From Pontibacillus salicampi (GTDB lineage Bacteria > Bacillota > Bacilli > Bacillales > BH030062), in the NCBI RefSeq assembly GCF_042434395.1, contig NZ_JBHLTP010000003.1:434001-498000 (forward strand): a stretch of 64,000 nt of DNA, read 5' to 3'. The notes under the pieces were generated by a model. It did not search any database. It was not told the origin of the DNA and was given only the letters and a program-made list of their open reading frames with translations. Below are positions 43,321 to 51,638 of the stretch, in pieces (position 1 is the stretch's first letter; every line of letters begins with the position of its first letter). A program made the translations under genes and the position numbers.

Positions 43321-44388
43321 ATGGAAAATCAATTTCCGATTATTCAATTGTTGAAAGAAGACGGTACACTGAAAGAGTCTTTACCGGAAGAGCTGCAAAA
43401 TCATGATTTCGTTAAAACCGTCTACAAGCATCTCATGCGTACCAGAACGTTCGATAGAAAGTGTATAAGCTTGCAGCGGCAAGGTAGAATCGGCACATAT
43501 GCTCCTTTCGAAGGACAGGAAGCGGCGCAGGTTGGGAGTGCTTTAGCTCTTGGTGAACAGGACTGGATGTTTCCTACCTACCGGGATCATGCAGCGACGA
43601 TGACTTTTGGTCACACGCTGACAACGATTTTGCTTTATTGGAACGGCAGGAATGAAAGCTGTGTTCCACCAGCAGGCAGAAATATTTTTCCACCTGCGGT
43701 ACCCATTGCAACCCAGATTCCTCATGCCACAGGCGTTGCGATAGCGGAAAAAAAGAAGGGTACGTCTAATGCAGCGATTGCTTATTTTGGAGATGGAGCA
43801 ACGTCAGAAGGAGATTTCCATGAAGGGTTAAATATTGCAAGTGTCTTTCAAGCACCCGTTATCTTCTTCAACCAGAATAATCAGTATGCCATTTCTGTCC
43901 CGATGTCGAAACAAATGAGGACATCCACTATTGCGCAAAAAGCGTTAGCCTATGACATACCTTCCGTGAGAGTGGATGGGAATGATGTCTTTGCTGTTTA
44001 CCAAGAAACGAAAAAGGCACTGGACAGAGCAAGAGCAGGGGAAGGTCCGACGTTAATTGAAGCTGTTACGTGGAGATATGGCGCTCATACCACTGCTGAT
44101 GATCCTACGAAATACCGTAACCAAGAGGAAAGTGATGACAGACGTAAAGAGAAGGATCCTATCTCTCGCTTAGAGGCTTACTTATTAAACAGTGGAGTGT
44201 GTGAAGAAGGCTGGCTGGAGCAGGTGAAGAAGGAGGCATCCAGCGAAGTAGATGAGGCGATAGAGGAAATGGAGAGCGCACCAAAAGCAAATGCAGCTGA
44301 TTTGTTTGATTATGTATTTGCTGAACCAGTATGGCCAATCGAAAAGCAGAAAGAGGCTTACTTTGCTGCGATGGGGGAGGACCAATAA
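43321..44388 (+). CDS. 2-oxoacid dehydrogenase E1 alpha subunit (PdhA-like; proposed phenylpyruvate dehydrogenase)
   Basis: 355 residues, more like pyruvate than branched-chain E1 alpha: FPIIQLLKEDGTLKESLPEEL at the N-terminus, FDRKCISLQRQGRIGTYAPFEGQEAAQVGSALAL. The ThDP motif is intact (FGDGATSEGDFHEGLNIASVFQAPVIFFNQNNQYAIS), with the phosphorylation-loop-like WRYGAHTTADDPTKYR. It follows phenylalanine dehydrogenase by 13 bases with AGGAGGAAG, so phenylpyruvate is the likely substrate. A housekeeping pyruvate dehydrogenase would lie in a pdhABCD operon without an amino acid dehydrogenase. The substrate assignment is inference. Confidence 0.85.
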   Translation: MENQFPIIQLLKEDGTLKESLPEELQNHDFVKTVYKHLMRTRTFDRKCISLQRQGRIGTYAPFEGQEAAQVGSALALGEQDWMFPTYRDHAATMTFGHTLTTILLYWNGRNESCVPPAGRNIFPPAVPIATQIPHATGVAIAEKKKGTSNAAIAYFGDGATSEGDFHEGLNIASVFQAPVIFFNQNNQYAISVPMSKQMRTSTIAQKALAYDIPSVRVDGNDVFAVYQETKKALDRARAGEGPTLIEAVTWRYGAHTTADDPTKYRNQEESDDRRKEKDPISRLEAYLLNSGVCEEGWLEQVKKEASSEVDEAIEEMESAPKANAADLFDYVFAEPVWPIEKQKEAYFAAMGEDQ

Positions 44389-44389
44389 T

Positions 44390-45385
44390 ATGCAAACAAC
44401 AGTTGGAACGAAATCGTTAACGTTAGTGCAAGCTGTTACAGATGGAATGAGAACATTGCTTCAAGACCATGAGGATGTTCTTGTATTAGGGGAAGACGTT
44501 GGTGTGAACGGTGGAGTTTTCCGTGCTACGGACGGTTTACAGGCAGAGTTCGGAGAAGACCGTGTAGTCGATACTCCCTTGAGTGAAGCAGGGTTTACAG
44601 GAGCTGCCATTGGGATGGCTGTCAATGGATTCAGGCCAATTGTGGAAATTCAGTTTCTTGGTTTTGTTTACCCAGCCTATGAACAAATTATGACACATGC
44701 TTCTAGAATTAGAGCTAGAACAATGGGACACTATTCGGTACCTATGGTTATTCGAGCTCCATATGGTGCTGGTGTAAGAGCTCCGGAAATACACTCAGAC
44801 TCAGTGGAAGCTCTCTTCACTCATATGCCGGGTATTAAGGTCGTTTGTCCATCTACCCCTTATGACGCAAAGGGGTTGTTAATTGCAAGTGTGTTAGATC
44901 CAGATCCTGTATTATTTCTCGAACCAATGCGTAATTATCGCGCTGGTAAAGAAGAAGTCCCAGAAGAATCGTACACGATTGAAATTGGCAAAGGCAAACG
45001 AGTGATGGAAGGGAAAGACGTGTCTATAATCGCTTGGGGAGCCATGGTTCCAGTAGCAAAAAAAGCAGCAGAGCACATGAAAGAACAAGGGGTACATTGC
45101 GATGTTATTGATATGAGAACGCTCTATCCATTGGATAGAGAGATTGTGCAAGATACTGTCCAAAAAACGGGAAGAACCGTTATTGTACATGAAGCACATG
45201 AAACGAGTGGAGTGGGTAACGATGTCCTATCCCTAATTAATGATTACGCCTTTTTGTATCAAAAGGCACCGGTGGAACGTGTAACAGGATTTGATACCCC
45301 GGTTCCATTCTTTGCCTACGAGGATCATTACTTACCGACTTCTGAGCGTGTAGTGAAGGCTGTCCAAAAAGTAATGTCATTTTAA
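44390..45385 (+). CDS. 2-oxoacid dehydrogenase E1 beta subunit
   Basis: 331 residues from ATG 44390, one base after the E1 alpha stop, with GGGGGAGG upstream. Conserved: LVLGEDVGVNGGVFRATDGLQAEFG, DTPLSEAGFTGAAIGMAVNGFRPIVEIQFLGF, RAPYGAGVRAPEIHSDSVEALFTHMPG, LDRE-type C-terminal domain (DMRTLYPLD, HEAHETSGVGND). It resembles pyruvate-type E1 beta (GGGVRAPE in the family). The tight spacing means E1 alpha and beta are made in equal amounts. Confidence 0.92.
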   Translation: MQTTVGTKSLTLVQAVTDGMRTLLQDHEDVLVLGEDVGVNGGVFRATDGLQAEFGEDRVVDTPLSEAGFTGAAIGMAVNGFRPIVEIQFLGFVYPAYEQIMTHASRIRARTMGHYSVPMVIRAPYGAGVRAPEIHSDSVEALFTHMPGIKVVCPSTPYDAKGLLIASVLDPDPVLFLEPMRNYRAGKEEVPEESYTIEIGKGKRVMEGKDVSIIAWGAMVPVAKKAAEHMKEQGVHCDVIDMRTLYPLDREIVQDTVQKTGRTVIVHEAHETSGVGNDVLSLINDYAFLYQKAPVERVTGFDTPVPFFAYEDHYLPTSERVVKAVQKVMSF

Positions 45386-45402
45386 GAAAGGAGGATAAAT
45401 GT

Positions 45403-46650
45403 ATGGAAGTAAAATTACATGATATTGGTGAAGGAATGACAGAAGCAGAGGTTCTTCATTTTTTTGTGAAGTCTGGTGACGCGGTTAAAGCGGACGATCC
45501 ATTATTAGAAGTGCAAACGGATAAAATGACTGCTGAAATACCAGCGCCGGCAAACGGTCGTATTGAAGAGCTGCTTGTAGAAGTAGGACAGACGATAGAA
45601 GTAGGAACGACGGTTTTGACGATGACTAGTGCTGTATCCCCTCGAACTGCTTCTAGTACGGAAGGACCATCCCCTGTCGAACAGAGTGGAGGGTCTAAGC
45701 GCCAGCCATCCTCTACAACAGTAACTTTGCCAAAGCGTAATAAGCCTATTATGGCATCACCGTTTACGAGAAAGATAGCCCGGGATCAAGGCGTGAATAT
45801 TGAGGAAGTGAAAGGTAGCGGACCTTCAGGAAGAATACTCGATGAGGATATATACAGGTATCTCGAAAGTCAGGAAAGCGAGCAGAAAGAAGCTTCGGTT
45901 ACTTCAGAAGAAATGGACGGAGAAGCGGTCCAAGCTATTCCATCTACACGAACATCGGAGCCTGAAACGATACCTTTTAAGGGCAGAAGAAAACAAATAG
46001 CAAAGAAGATGACACAATCGCTACATACGATAGCCCACTGTACTCATTTTGAAGAAGTTGATGTAACGACTTTATTAGAATGGAAAGAGCAAAGTAAAGC
46101 AGCAGGAAAGAATTTTTCGTTATCTGCATTTTTTGTTAAGGCTGTATCGATAGCATTAAAGGATTACCCTATCTTTAACGCCAGATTAGACGAAGAAGAG
46201 GAGCTAATCCATCTTAACAGGGACCATCATATTGGTTTGGCGACAGATACAGAGGACGGCTTAATCGTCCCAGTTATTCCTCATGTAGAACAAAAATCAA
46301 TCTATAAGATACAAACCGAAATGAAGGAACTAACCGCAAAGGCACTGAATAACCAATTGAGCCGACAGGATATCAGTGGGGGAACATTTACCATTAGTAA
46401 TGTAGGACCATTAAAAGGTAGTACTGGTGCAACCCCGATTATCAACTATCCTGAAACAGGGCTGATGGCGTTTCATAAAACGAAGCAGCGTCCTGCAGTT
46501 GTGAATAATGAAATAGTCATTCGTTCTATGATGAATGTATCAATGACGTTCGATCATCGTGTTGCTGATGGTGGTACAGCAGTTCAATTTACAAACCGAT
46601 TAGTGGACATTATCGAATCTCCACAACTGCTCGCATTGGAGATGATATAA
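45403..46650 (+). CDS. 2-oxoacid dehydrogenase E2 (dihydrolipoyl acyltransferase)
   Basis: 415 residues. Lipoyl domain at 1-76 with Lys41 in EVQTDKMTAEI; Ser/Thr/Pro linker; peripheral-subunit-binding domain at about 118-151 (ASPFTRKIARDQGVNIEEVKGSGPSGRI); acidic linker; catalytic domain with FDHRVADGG (His385). Only one lipoyl domain. It shares the layout of bkdB at 3266 but its linkers are different and shorter. The presumed reaction is transfer of a phenylacetyl group to CoA. AAGGAGGAT precedes ATG 45403. Confidence 0.93.
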   Translation: MEVKLHDIGEGMTEAEVLHFFVKSGDAVKADDPLLEVQTDKMTAEIPAPANGRIEELLVEVGQTIEVGTTVLTMTSAVSPRTASSTEGPSPVEQSGGSKRQPSSTTVTLPKRNKPIMASPFTRKIARDQGVNIEEVKGSGPSGRILDEDIYRYLESQESEQKEASVTSEEMDGEAVQAIPSTRTSEPETIPFKGRRKQIAKKMTQSLHTIAHCTHFEEVDVTTLLEWKEQSKAAGKNFSLSAFFVKAVSIALKDYPIFNARLDEEEELIHLNRDHHIGLATDTEDGLIVPVIPHVEQKSIYKIQTEMKELTAKALNNQLSRQDISGGTFTISNVGPLKGSTGATPIINYPETGLMAFHKTKQRPAVVNNEIVIRSMMNVSMTFDHRVADGGTAVQFTNRLVDIIESPQLLALEMI

Positions 46651-48066
46651 ATGGTTGTAGGCGAAATTGCAGAGCAAAAAGACGTAGTCATTATTGGTGG
46701 CGGGCCTGGTGGTTATAATGCAGCCATCCACCTTGCCGTTAAAGGATATGATGTTACATTAATAGAAAAAGGTAAGATTGGTGGTGTATGTCTTCATGAA
46801 GGGTGTATTCCATCCAAAGTATTTACTACTGCTGCCAGTAAGCTGCAGGATACGGAGACTCTCTCCAATTTTGGCATTGAAACGAAAGAGACCACTTTCC
46901 ATATTGAACAGCTGCAAGCCTATAAAGGGAAAGTAGTAGAGCAGCTTCGGAAAGGGGTAGAGTCGCTTTGTAAAGCGAATAAAATTGAAATTATTGAAGG
47001 TCACGCCTCCTTTCTTTCAGAGGATAGAATTGGTGTGGATCACGGCCATCAATTTGATGTGTATCACTTTAACCACGCTATCATTGCAACCGGCAGTTCC
47101 CTAAAAGAAAACTCTATCATTAACGTAGATCATGATGTGGTATTCAATGATATATCTATCTATAAGGTAACCTCCTTACCGAAACATTTGATTGTCCATG
47201 GAAATACTCCATACGCAATGGAAGTAGCAATGACCTACCGAACGTTTGGATGTCATGTATCCATTGTGCTCTCGGAAGAGAATGAGGAATTCCCTTTCGA
47301 TACATCTATCCAAAAAGAGCTAATCAGAGTATTAAAGAAACAAAAAATTAAATGTTATCAGCATGTGACGGATGTAAAGCTCGAGAGAATGGAAGACGGA
47401 ATTTCATGCACCTTCGTCAGAAATGGTGAACAGCAATCAATAGAAGGATCTCATCTTTATATATCCTCTGACTATCGTCCAAACCTGGAGGGTATTGGAG
47501 CAGATCGGCTTTCATTAGAACTGCTTGATAATGGCAGGATTGCGGTCGATCAGATGATGAGAACTAGTCTCCCTCATGTGTATGCGATTGGAGACGTAAC
47601 AGATGGTCCAATGCTTGCCGTAAAGGCTATTAAGCAGGCAGAAGTCGTTGCTAATACGATTGCTGGAGAAGCGGCAGAATTCGACCCAACTTTTATTCCT
47701 ACTGTAGTGCATAGTTTGCCTCCAGTAGCTTCAGTGGGCATGACAGAGGAGCAGGCAATAAAAAATGGATTCCAAGTAAGGATTGGACAATTCTCTTATG
47801 GTGCTAATGGCTATGCTACCATTCATGGGAAACGGGAAGGACTATTAAAGGTAGTAATAAATGAAGAAAACGAAGTCGTCCTCGGCTTTCACGCCATTGG
47901 AGCTGGGGCAGTTGAGTTAATCTCTACAGGTACCGTAGCCTTAGAAATGGTAGCTCGAGAAGAGGATCTAACCTTCCCTCATTACCCACATCCAGGGTTC
48001 GGTGAATCCTTAACATCTCTTGATTATCATGTTGTGACGCCAAAGCAAACCGAATATAGTTCCTAA
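46651..48066 (+). CDS. Divergent dihydrolipoyl dehydrogenase (E3) of the second complex
   Basis: 471 residues, starting at the base after the E2 stop. FAD motif IIGGGPGGYNAAIH, redox cysteines Cys47 and Cys52 in GGVCLHEGCIPSK, second FAD motif YAIGDVTDG, and dyad His447/Glu452 in HPGFGE, where the usual sequence is HPTLSE. The NAD-binding region (LIVHGNTPYAMEVAMTYRTFG) lacks the standard GGGxxG found in the E3 at window position 1. So the catalytic centre is intact but NAD binding has changed, suggesting a specialised E3 for this complex. Confidence 0.88.
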   Translation: MVVGEIAEQKDVVIIGGGPGGYNAAIHLAVKGYDVTLIEKGKIGGVCLHEGCIPSKVFTTAASKLQDTETLSNFGIETKETTFHIEQLQAYKGKVVEQLRKGVESLCKANKIEIIEGHASFLSEDRIGVDHGHQFDVYHFNHAIIATGSSLKENSIINVDHDVVFNDISIYKVTSLPKHLIVHGNTPYAMEVAMTYRTFGCHVSIVLSEENEEFPFDTSIQKELIRVLKKQKIKCYQHVTDVKLERMEDGISCTFVRNGEQQSIEGSHLYISSDYRPNLEGIGADRLSLELLDNGRIAVDQMMRTSLPHVYAIGDVTDGPMLAVKAIKQAEVVANTIAGEAAEFDPTFIPTVVHSLPPVASVGMTEEQAIKNGFQVRIGQFSYGANGYATIHGKREGLLKVVINEENEVVLGFHAIGAGAVELISTGTVALEMVAREEDLTFPHYPHPGFGESLTSLDYHVVTPKQTEYSS

Positions 48067-48097
48067 TATAAAGCTCCGATAGCTTTTACGAAAGAAA

Positions 48098-48132
48098 AAC
48101 ATCTCCCGAACCGTGTTCGGGAGATGTTTTAT
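48098..48132. terminator. Bidirectional terminator between the E3 gene and spx
   Basis: AACATCTCCCGAAC, loop CGT, GTTCGGGAGATGTT: a perfect 14-base stem, with T-rich sequence on both strands. Confidence 0.93.
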
Positions 48133-48151
48133 TATCGTTACAAGAGTAGGA

Positions 48152-48547
48152 TTAGTTTGCTTCAGATAAAGCTTCCTGAAGCTCAAACGTACGTACTTTC
48201 CGAGGTAGGAAGCTGCGAATTTCATCTTCATTAAAGCCGACTTGCATTCTTTTTTCATCCATAATAATAGGACGCTTTAAAATGCTTGGGTTATCAGCAA
48301 TTAATGTGTAAAGATCTCGCATGGATAGATCATCAAGCTCGACGTCTAAGCTTTGGAAGACTTTAGAACGTTCAGATATGATTTCTTTTGTACCATCCTC
48401 TGTCATACGAATGATGCCTTTTACTTCTTCAACAGATAGCGGCTGAGAGAATATATTGCGTTCTTCGTATTCTAGATTATGTTCTTCTAACCATGCTTTT
48501 GCTTTACGGCAAGAGGTACAGCTTGGAGAAAGATATACGGTAATCAT
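48152..48547 (-). CDS. spx: Spx-type redox-sensing transcriptional regulator
   Basis: 131 residues from ATG 48547 (GAGGAGGT upstream); exactly the Spx length. The ArsC-fold N-terminus YLSPSCTSCRKAKAWLEEH has the CxxC disulfide switch at Cys10 and Cys13. The RNA polymerase alpha-CTD contact region RMTEDGTKEIISERSKVF with its Gly is kept, as are the RPIIMDEKRMQVGFNEDEIRSFLPR and RTFELQEAL segments. It binds RNA polymerase rather than DNA and drives thiol-stress genes (family knowledge). Whether it is the main Spx or a paralogue such as MgsR cannot be settled, though the C-terminus favours Spx itself. Confidence 0.88.
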   Translation of the reverse strand: MITVYLSPSCTSCRKAKAWLEEHNLEYEERNIFSQPLSVEEVKGIIRMTEDGTKEIISERSKVFQSLDVELDDLSMRDLYTLIADNPSILKRPIIMDEKRMQVGFNEDEIRSFLPRKVRTFELQEALSEAN

Positions 48548-48702
48548 CAAATACCTCCTCATTTATCATGTGAAAGGTTATCCAGTCTCATGTCTTATTT
48601 TACTTATTATTGATAGGTAAGGATGTAAGCTATCTTACATCCTACTTCTTATCTTCCCTTTGTAGCATATTAAAAAAACATCTTTTTTTCAAGATATATG
48701 CT

Positions 48703-50145
48703 TTAGAAATAACTTCCTTGGCTGGACTGAGTTTTGGAGCTTTTTCCAAAATAAAACAATCCAGTTACCATTCCCAAGATGACCATAGCTACGGAAAATA
48801 ATAAGAAAGGAATTGCTCCAAGAGAATGTATGAGTGGAACAGAAAGAGCTGTAACTAAGCCTCCTCCTAGAAACGGCTCATACACTAACTGCTTATAACC
48901 AAATGTTTCGAAAGCAGGCGTCTCATTCTCAGGGTCGATAATTCTCATTAATAATAGCCCTGTAGCTGTAATACCCATAGACTGGCCGAAGTCTCCAATT
49001 CCTCTTTCAAACCAATACGTAGGAATCATGCGTTTCGCAAAAATCATAAAACAGAATATGTTCCAAAGGATACCTCCTGCAGCAAGTAAGAGGAATGGTA
49101 CAAAATATTCTCCAATTACAGCTAAGGATATCGTAGCAAGAGCGCTAACGATTAGTATGTCAAGGGAAAATCCTTGAATTCTATTGATTAAGCTTCTGTC
49201 AATTACTTGAAAACGATCCACTTTATCCACAACCATTTGAAGCAGAATTCCACCTACCATTGCCAGTGGGAATAGTGGGATATACTTCATAATATACGTA
49301 CCGCTCCAAGCTCCCCATGTGATATTTTCAATCCCGATTAATCCTTGCTGAATGCCGTAACCGATTAAGATTGCTATTCCGACCATGGCAAAGTGGAAGG
49401 AGAAGGTTTCGATAGCTTCCTGGCGAAGTGTGATGTTACCAGCTGGTTCTCGGTTTTCAAATTCCTTAATGCCAAGCTTCTGTAGCCTACTGTAGCCGAC
49501 TTTTCCTTGGCTCGTATTCGTTTTATTCGTTCGCACTGCCCAGTTGATTAAGATAATACCAAAAATAACACCTGATAATACGCCAACTGTAGCGAGACCA
49601 ATTGCTAAATCATACGCTTCTGGGAAGCCTAATTCTTCAAACGTACTTTTCATACCGGCTGAAGTACCGTGCCCGCCTTCAAATGCAATTTCAATTAACG
49701 CTCCTGTCATAGCAGGTAAATCAAAAACGGGAACGAGGATTAGTAATGCAATCAATAGGCCCACTACATATTGACCCCATCCAATCGTCCAGCCAAAAGC
49801 AAGCTGTGGGCCACCATTGTTCCATATTTTCTTTAGGGTTGGTGTCGTTTTCCCTAAAAATAGCGATGCGAAGATAACATTAATCATTAAACCAGGAAGG
49901 GAGCTCCACACTGTTACAATTTCCTTCGTTAGTATTCCCGTTGACCAAAACGAATTTTCTCCTACCAAGGGTGTCAGTCCAGCACCTAGTACTTGCGGTC
50001 CAAGCAGCAGGGCTGTAAAACCACCTATGATAGAGCTAGGTAAAAATAATGATTGCAATATCGTCACTTTCATACGGATTAAATTCCCTATGATGAGAAA
50101 TGCTCCTAAAACTAATAAACTAAACCCAATTACTTGTGCTGACAT
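48703..50145 (-). CDS. gltS: Sodium/glutamate symporter (GltS family)
   Basis: 480-residue membrane protein of the ESS family. The two-domain inverted pattern is visible. Re-entrant-type GGHGTSAGMKSTFEELGFPEA is the family signature in the first half, and ERGIGDFGQSMGITATGLLLMRIIDPENETPA is the matching one in the second. The N-terminus is IGFSLLVLGAFLIIGNLIRMKV. GAAGGTTATCTCT precedes the start. Glutamate uptake driven by sodium is the standard role; this member is longer than E. coli GltS (about 400 residues) because of a bigger central loop. Confidence 0.88.
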   Translation of the reverse strand: MSAQVIGFSLLVLGAFLIIGNLIRMKVTILQSLFLPSSIIGGFTALLLGPQVLGAGLTPLVGENSFWSTGILTKEIVTVWSSLPGLMINVIFASLFLGKTTPTLKKIWNNGGPQLAFGWTIGWGQYVVGLLIALLILVPVFDLPAMTGALIEIAFEGGHGTSAGMKSTFEELGFPEAYDLAIGLATVGVLSGVIFGIILINWAVRTNKTNTSQGKVGYSRLQKLGIKEFENREPAGNITLRQEAIETFSFHFAMVGIAILIGYGIQQGLIGIENITWGAWSGTYIMKYIPLFPLAMVGGILLQMVVDKVDRFQVIDRSLINRIQGFSLDILIVSALATISLAVIGEYFVPFLLLAAGGILWNIFCFMIFAKRMIPTYWFERGIGDFGQSMGITATGLLLMRIIDPENETPAFETFGYKQLVYEPFLGGGLVTALSVPLIHSLGAIPFLLFSVAMVILGMVTGLFYFGKSSKTQSSQGSYF

Positions 50146-50304
50146 AGAGATAACCTTCTTTCCTAATTGAACATTGTTATAGAAGGATAGTTCCCCATGG
50201 TAAAATATACTAAACGAGTGCTTTGATATTTTTACAAAATAGGAAAAAACCCGAGCATTTTTTCATTAATTCCTTTACAATAGAAGAAAGAATTACATAT
50301 TGGA

Positions 50305-50580
50305 AAAGCAGGCGCAATAGGGTTCTATTGCTTAATAGGGAAGTTGGTGAAAATCCAACACGGTCCCGCCACTGTAACAGGGAGCTGTCTTGTCATACCA
50401 CTGTGCGAATGCATGGGAAGGGGAGAAGCTGGCTAAGATCTGGAGTCAGGAGACCTACCTGCTTTTAACACCAATATTACCTACGAGGATAGGGAGGTGT
50501 GTAGTCAATAACGGTACGCTGCTTCATGGTGGCGTTTTCATGGACTCGCACATCTTCATGCTAGGAAGATGTGTTTTTTA
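50305..50580 (+). ncRNA. Cobalamin (AdoCbl) riboswitch with terminator
   Basis: Conserved core: GGTGAAAATCC, GGTCCCGCCACTGTAA, and the B12 box AGTCAGGAGACCTACC followed by TGC near 50443-50461. The aptamer spans about 50305-50490. Downstream, CACATCTTC (50549-50557) and GAAGATGTG (50565-50573) with TTTTTT form an intrinsic terminator 57 bases before btuF. Cobalamin binding should therefore stop transcription of the whole corrinoid operon. Confidence 0.95.
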
Positions 50581-50636
50581 GTGTGGAATAATAGTAGGAC
50601 TCTGATTATTCAACAGGGTTAGAAAAGGGGAAAATA

Positions 50637-51638
50637 ATGAGATATAACATGTGGAAACAGTTGCTAGCCATACTCATGGTGGTTAGTTTATTAGTAGGAT
50701 GTGCATCTAACGGAAATGATGAGGCAGAGCAAGCTAATACAGAAGGTGAAGCAGCAGAGGAGCAGACAAGCTCTGAGGATAACGATTCAGACGATACATA
50801 TCCACTTACAATAAGAGATGCAATGGATAATGAAGTTACATTTGAAGAGGCTCCTAAGAAAATAGTAAGTTTAATTCCAAGTAATACTGAAATTTTATTC
50901 TCACTGGGCTTAGGAGATCGAGTGGTTGGAGTTAGTGACTTTGCCAATTATCCTGAAGAAGCAGCATCTAAAGAAAAAATCGGCGGGCAGGAGCTGAATA
51001 TCGAAAAAATCTTGTCCCTTGAGCCAGATGTTGTAATGGCTCACGCTTCAGGTGCTCATAATTCGGAGCAAGGATTGCAGCAATTACGAGATGCTGGTAT
51101 TCCAGTGTATGTCGTGCAGGACGCGACATCCTTTGAATCTGTTTATGATACTCTTGCTTCCGTTGGTAAAATTACTGGAACAAGCGGGAAGGCGAGCACG
51201 ATTGTAGAAGAAATGAAAGCAAGTTTAGTGGAAATAAAGCAAAAAGCAGATGATATTCCTAATGAAGAAAAGAAGAAAGTCTTTATGGAAGTATCCCCTG
51301 CTCCAGAAATATATACAACGGGGAAAGGGACGTTTCTCAACGAAATGCTGAACACAATCAATGCAACTAACGCTGTAGGAGATCAAGAGGGCTGGATTAA
51401 GATGAACAATGAAGCTATCGTAGAATTACAACCTGAGGTTATTGTAACGACCTATGGCTACTATACGGAAAATCCTAAAGAGAAAGTCATGAGCAGAGAG
51501 GGATGGGATTCTGTACCTGCTATAAAAGAAGAGCAAGTATATGATGTTCATTCTGATTTAGTGACACGTCCAGGTCCTCGTCTTATTGAAGGGGTAAATG
51601 AACTTGCAAAAGCAGTATATCCAGATACATTCCAATAA
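50637..51638 (+). CDS. btuF: Cobalamin/corrinoid ABC transporter substrate-binding lipoprotein
   Basis: 333 residues; lipoprotein signal with lipobox LLVGC, then an acidic Glu/Asp/Ser linker to about residue 55. The BtuF/FhuD-type helical-backbone fold follows: PKKIVSLIPSNTEILFSLGLGDRVVGVSDFANYPEEA, LEPDVVMAH, and the C-terminal RPGPRLIEGVNELAKAVYP. Riboswitch control and the downstream btuC/btuD-cbiZ genes establish corrinoid as the ligand. AAAGGGGA precedes ATG 50637. Confidence 0.93.
   Translation: MRYNMWKQLLAILMVVSLLVGCASNGNDEAEQANTEGEAAEEQTSSEDNDSDDTYPLTIRDAMDNEVTFEEAPKKIVSLIPSNTEILFSLGLGDRVVGVSDFANYPEEAASKEKIGGQELNIEKILSLEPDVVMAHASGAHNSEQGLQQLRDAGIPVYVVQDATSFESVYDTLASVGKITGTSGKASTIVEEMKASLVEIKQKADDIPNEEKKKVFMEVSPAPEIYTTGKGTFLNEMLNTINATNAVGDQEGWIKMNNEAIVELQPEVIVTTYGYYTENPKEKVMSREGWDSVPAIKEEQVYDVHSDLVTRPGPRLIEGVNELAKAVYPDTFQ

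Noticed and set aside
50223..50468. 81-codon reading frame over the cobalamin riboswitch
   Set aside because: The conserved aptamer explains the sequence; the frame is accidental.
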